This document shows positions 62,809 to 64,000 of a stretch of 64,000 nucleotides of DNA, in pieces. Location of the stretch: NCBI RefSeq assembly GCF_000194155.1, contig NZ_GL877878.1, positions 2,084,362-2,148,361 of the forward strand, in the 5' to 3' direction. This stretch comes from Saccharopolyspora spinosa NRRL 18395 (GTDB lineage: Bacteria > Actinomycetota > Actinomycetes > Mycobacteriales > Pseudonocardiaceae). The position numbers and the translations under genes were made by a program. The number at the start of each line of letters is the position of its first letter. Position 1 is the first letter of the stretch. The notes beneath the pieces were generated by a model. That model did not search any database, had not been told where the DNA came from, and was given only the letters and a program-made list of their open reading frames with translations.

Positions 62809-64000
62809 ATGTGGCTCAGTCGTCGTGATCTGCTGCGCACCGCCGGGCTCGCGCTCGGCGTCGCCGGCGCCACCTCGGTGCTCGGCGCGTGCGGGGCGAG
62901 CACGCCCGGCGCCGCTCCGGTCGAGGACACCGGCGCTCGCACACCCAGGCAGGGCGGAAAGCTCAGAGCGGTGTTCACCGGTGGCGGAGCGGCGGAGTCG
63001 CTCGATCCGTTCACCGGGCAGGCGCCGATCGACATCGTGCGCAACGACGTGATCTTCGACTCGCTGTTCACGCTGGAGAACGGCAAGCCCGTGCCACGCC
63101 TGGCGTTGTCCGCCGAACCCGCCGCGGACGCGAAGTCGTTCACGCTCAAGATCCGCGACGGCGTGAAGTGGCACGACGGCTCGCCACTGACCGCACAGGA
63201 CGTCGCGCACACGTTCCGCTACCTGGGCGCGCCGGAGCGGGCGTTCCCCAGCGAGCTCGCGATGTACGTGAACCTCGCCGGGATCGAGGTCGTGGACGAC
63301 GCCACCGTGCGCGTGCCGACCGTGCAGGCGCTGGGTGACCCGGCACTGTTGCTGGCGGCGTTCCTGGTCAAGGTGATCAAGAACGGCACGCAGTCGTTCG
63401 CCCCGCAGACCGCCCTGGGCACCGGGCCGTACCGGGTCAAGGCGTTCGAGGCCGGCCGTGAGGCGACGCTGACCCGCTTCGACGGCTACTGGGACAAGGC
63501 CGGGGTGGTCGACGAACTGGTGCTACTGAGCCTCACCGACCCGCAGGCCAAGACCAACGCGGTGCTCACCGGTCAGGCCGACTACGCCGCCGACATACCG
63601 TTCACCACCGCGAAGATCGGCGCGGCGTCGGCGGAATTGGAGGTCCGCACCGCCGGTGAACGCAGCCGCGTCGGCTTCGGTTTCGTGCTCAACACCACCA
63701 TCGCGCCGTTCAACGATCCGCGCGTGCGGCGTGCGGTGCGGCTCGCCTTGGACCGCAAGGCGTTGGTGGACAGCGTCTTCCTCGGCTACGGCACTGTCGG
63801 CAACGACCTGTTCGGCTACGGCGCCACCGACTTCAGCGCACGGGAACCGCTGGCGCGCAACCTCGACGAGGCCCGCAAGCTCGTCAAGGAGGCGAACGCC
63901 GGTGGCGTGCCGATCGTGATCCGCTCGGCGGAGTACGAGATCGGCTTCAACGCCTCCACCCAGCTCGCCGCCGAGCAGCTCAAGGAGGCCGGACTGGACG
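62809..64000 (+). CDS. ABC substrate-binding lipoprotein, family 5 (peptide/nickel type), 3' end outside window
   Basis: At least 397 residues. MWLSRRDLLRTAGLALGVAG has a twin-arginine motif (SRRDLL) and is followed by the lipobox VLGAC, so a Tat-exported, lipid-anchored protein. After PRQGGKLRAVFTGG the SBP_bac_5 features appear: ESLDPFTGQAPIDI, LALSAEPAADAKSFTLKIRD, VKWHDGSPLTAQDVAHTF, LGTGPYRVKAFEAG and NDPRVRRAVRLALDRKALV. GGAGG precedes the ATG. Divergent from the NRPS operon, with an iron-box-like palindrome in its promoter. It probably captures the metal-loaded chelator, or a metal or peptide. Confidence 0.9.
   Translation, partial: MWLSRRDLLRTAGLALGVAGATSVLGACGASTPGAAPVEDTGARTPRQGGKLRAVFTGGGAAESLDPFTGQAPIDIVRNDVIFDSLFTLENGKPVPRLALSAEPAADAKSFTLKIRDGVKWHDGSPLTAQDVAHTFRYLGAPERAFPSELAMYVNLAGIEVVDDATVRVPTVQALGDPALLLAAFLVKVIKNGTQSFAPQTALGTGPYRVKAFEAGREATLTRFDGYWDKAGVVDELVLLSLTDPQAKTNAVLTGQADYAADIPFTTAKIGAASAELEVRTAGERSRVGFGFVLNTTIAPFNDPRVRRAVRLALDRKALVDSVFLGYGTVGNDLFGYGATDFSAREPLARNLDEARKLVKEANAGGVPIVIRSAEYEIGFNASTQLAAEQLKEAGLD

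Overview
The window is from a high-GC actinomycete. The mycothiol S-conjugate amidase points to Actinobacteria, and the gene order from the DUF255 thioredoxin-fold gene through mca, greA, metB, the Pro-rich membrane protein and cbs to the SGNH hydrolase and fadA-type thiolase parallels the Mycobacterium tuberculosis block I recall as Rv1084 down to Rv1074c. With the NRPS and sortase content I favour Pseudonocardiaceae (Saccharopolyspora-like). That is an impression from gene content, not a database result.

Layout. 1-18.5 kb is mostly conserved chromosomal backbone: DUF255 protein, mca and its small partner, DUF4307 protein, greA, metB, Pro-rich DUF4870-like protein, cbs, SGNH lipase-like protein and acetyl-CoA acetyltransferase. 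Three insertions interrupt it: deoR/xylB with a dehydrogenase relic (2-4.4 kb), a palindromic repeat array (4.9-5.0 kb) and an Lrp/hpd/ilvA unit (7.9-11.1 kb). 18.8-25 kb carries a BAX-inhibitor-type membrane protein, a sortase with its presumed surface-protein substrate, a second-type YidC and a Pro/Asp-rich membrane protein. 25.2-32.3 kb is a defence-like patch: a ~1,958-aa DUF4011/SF1-helicase/nuclease/DUF3320 protein next to decayed remains of a type I restriction R subunit and another gene. 32.4-38.4 kb is a catabolic locus (RidA, PDC-lactonase-like amidohydrolase, MFS, LysR, DapA-family and RraA-family aldolases, flavin reductase). 38.4-42 kb is a graveyard of mobile elements: integrase relic, replication-relaxation relic, and a ~697-bp non-autonomous transposon with 20-bp perfect terminal inverted repeats and a 10-bp target duplication sitting inside a small gene.

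42-64 kb is a thiazoline-type metallophore NRPS cluster. It has two ABC exporter-fold ATPases (YbtP/YbtQ-like), NRPS-1 (Cy-A-T-TE), a VOC protein, a free-standing methyltransferase, a thiazolinyl imide reductase, a saccharopine-dehydrogenase-like protein, NRPS-2 (ArCP-Cy-A-T-Cy-A[MT-like]-T), a type II thioesterase, and a divergent Tat-type lipoprotein of substrate-binding family 5 running off the window end. Almost every junction on the minus strand overlaps by GTGA or ATGA, so the genes are translationally coupled. The expected product is an aryl-capped chain of three heterocycles, at least two from cysteine, one of them probably reduced to thiazolidine. The aryl-acid synthase and ligase are not in the window.

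Three otherwise intact genes (sortase substrate, Pro-rich membrane protein, RraA-like aldolase) carry single-base frameshifts. These may be real or sequencing errors and should be checked first. No rRNA, tRNA or canonical CRISPR was seen.
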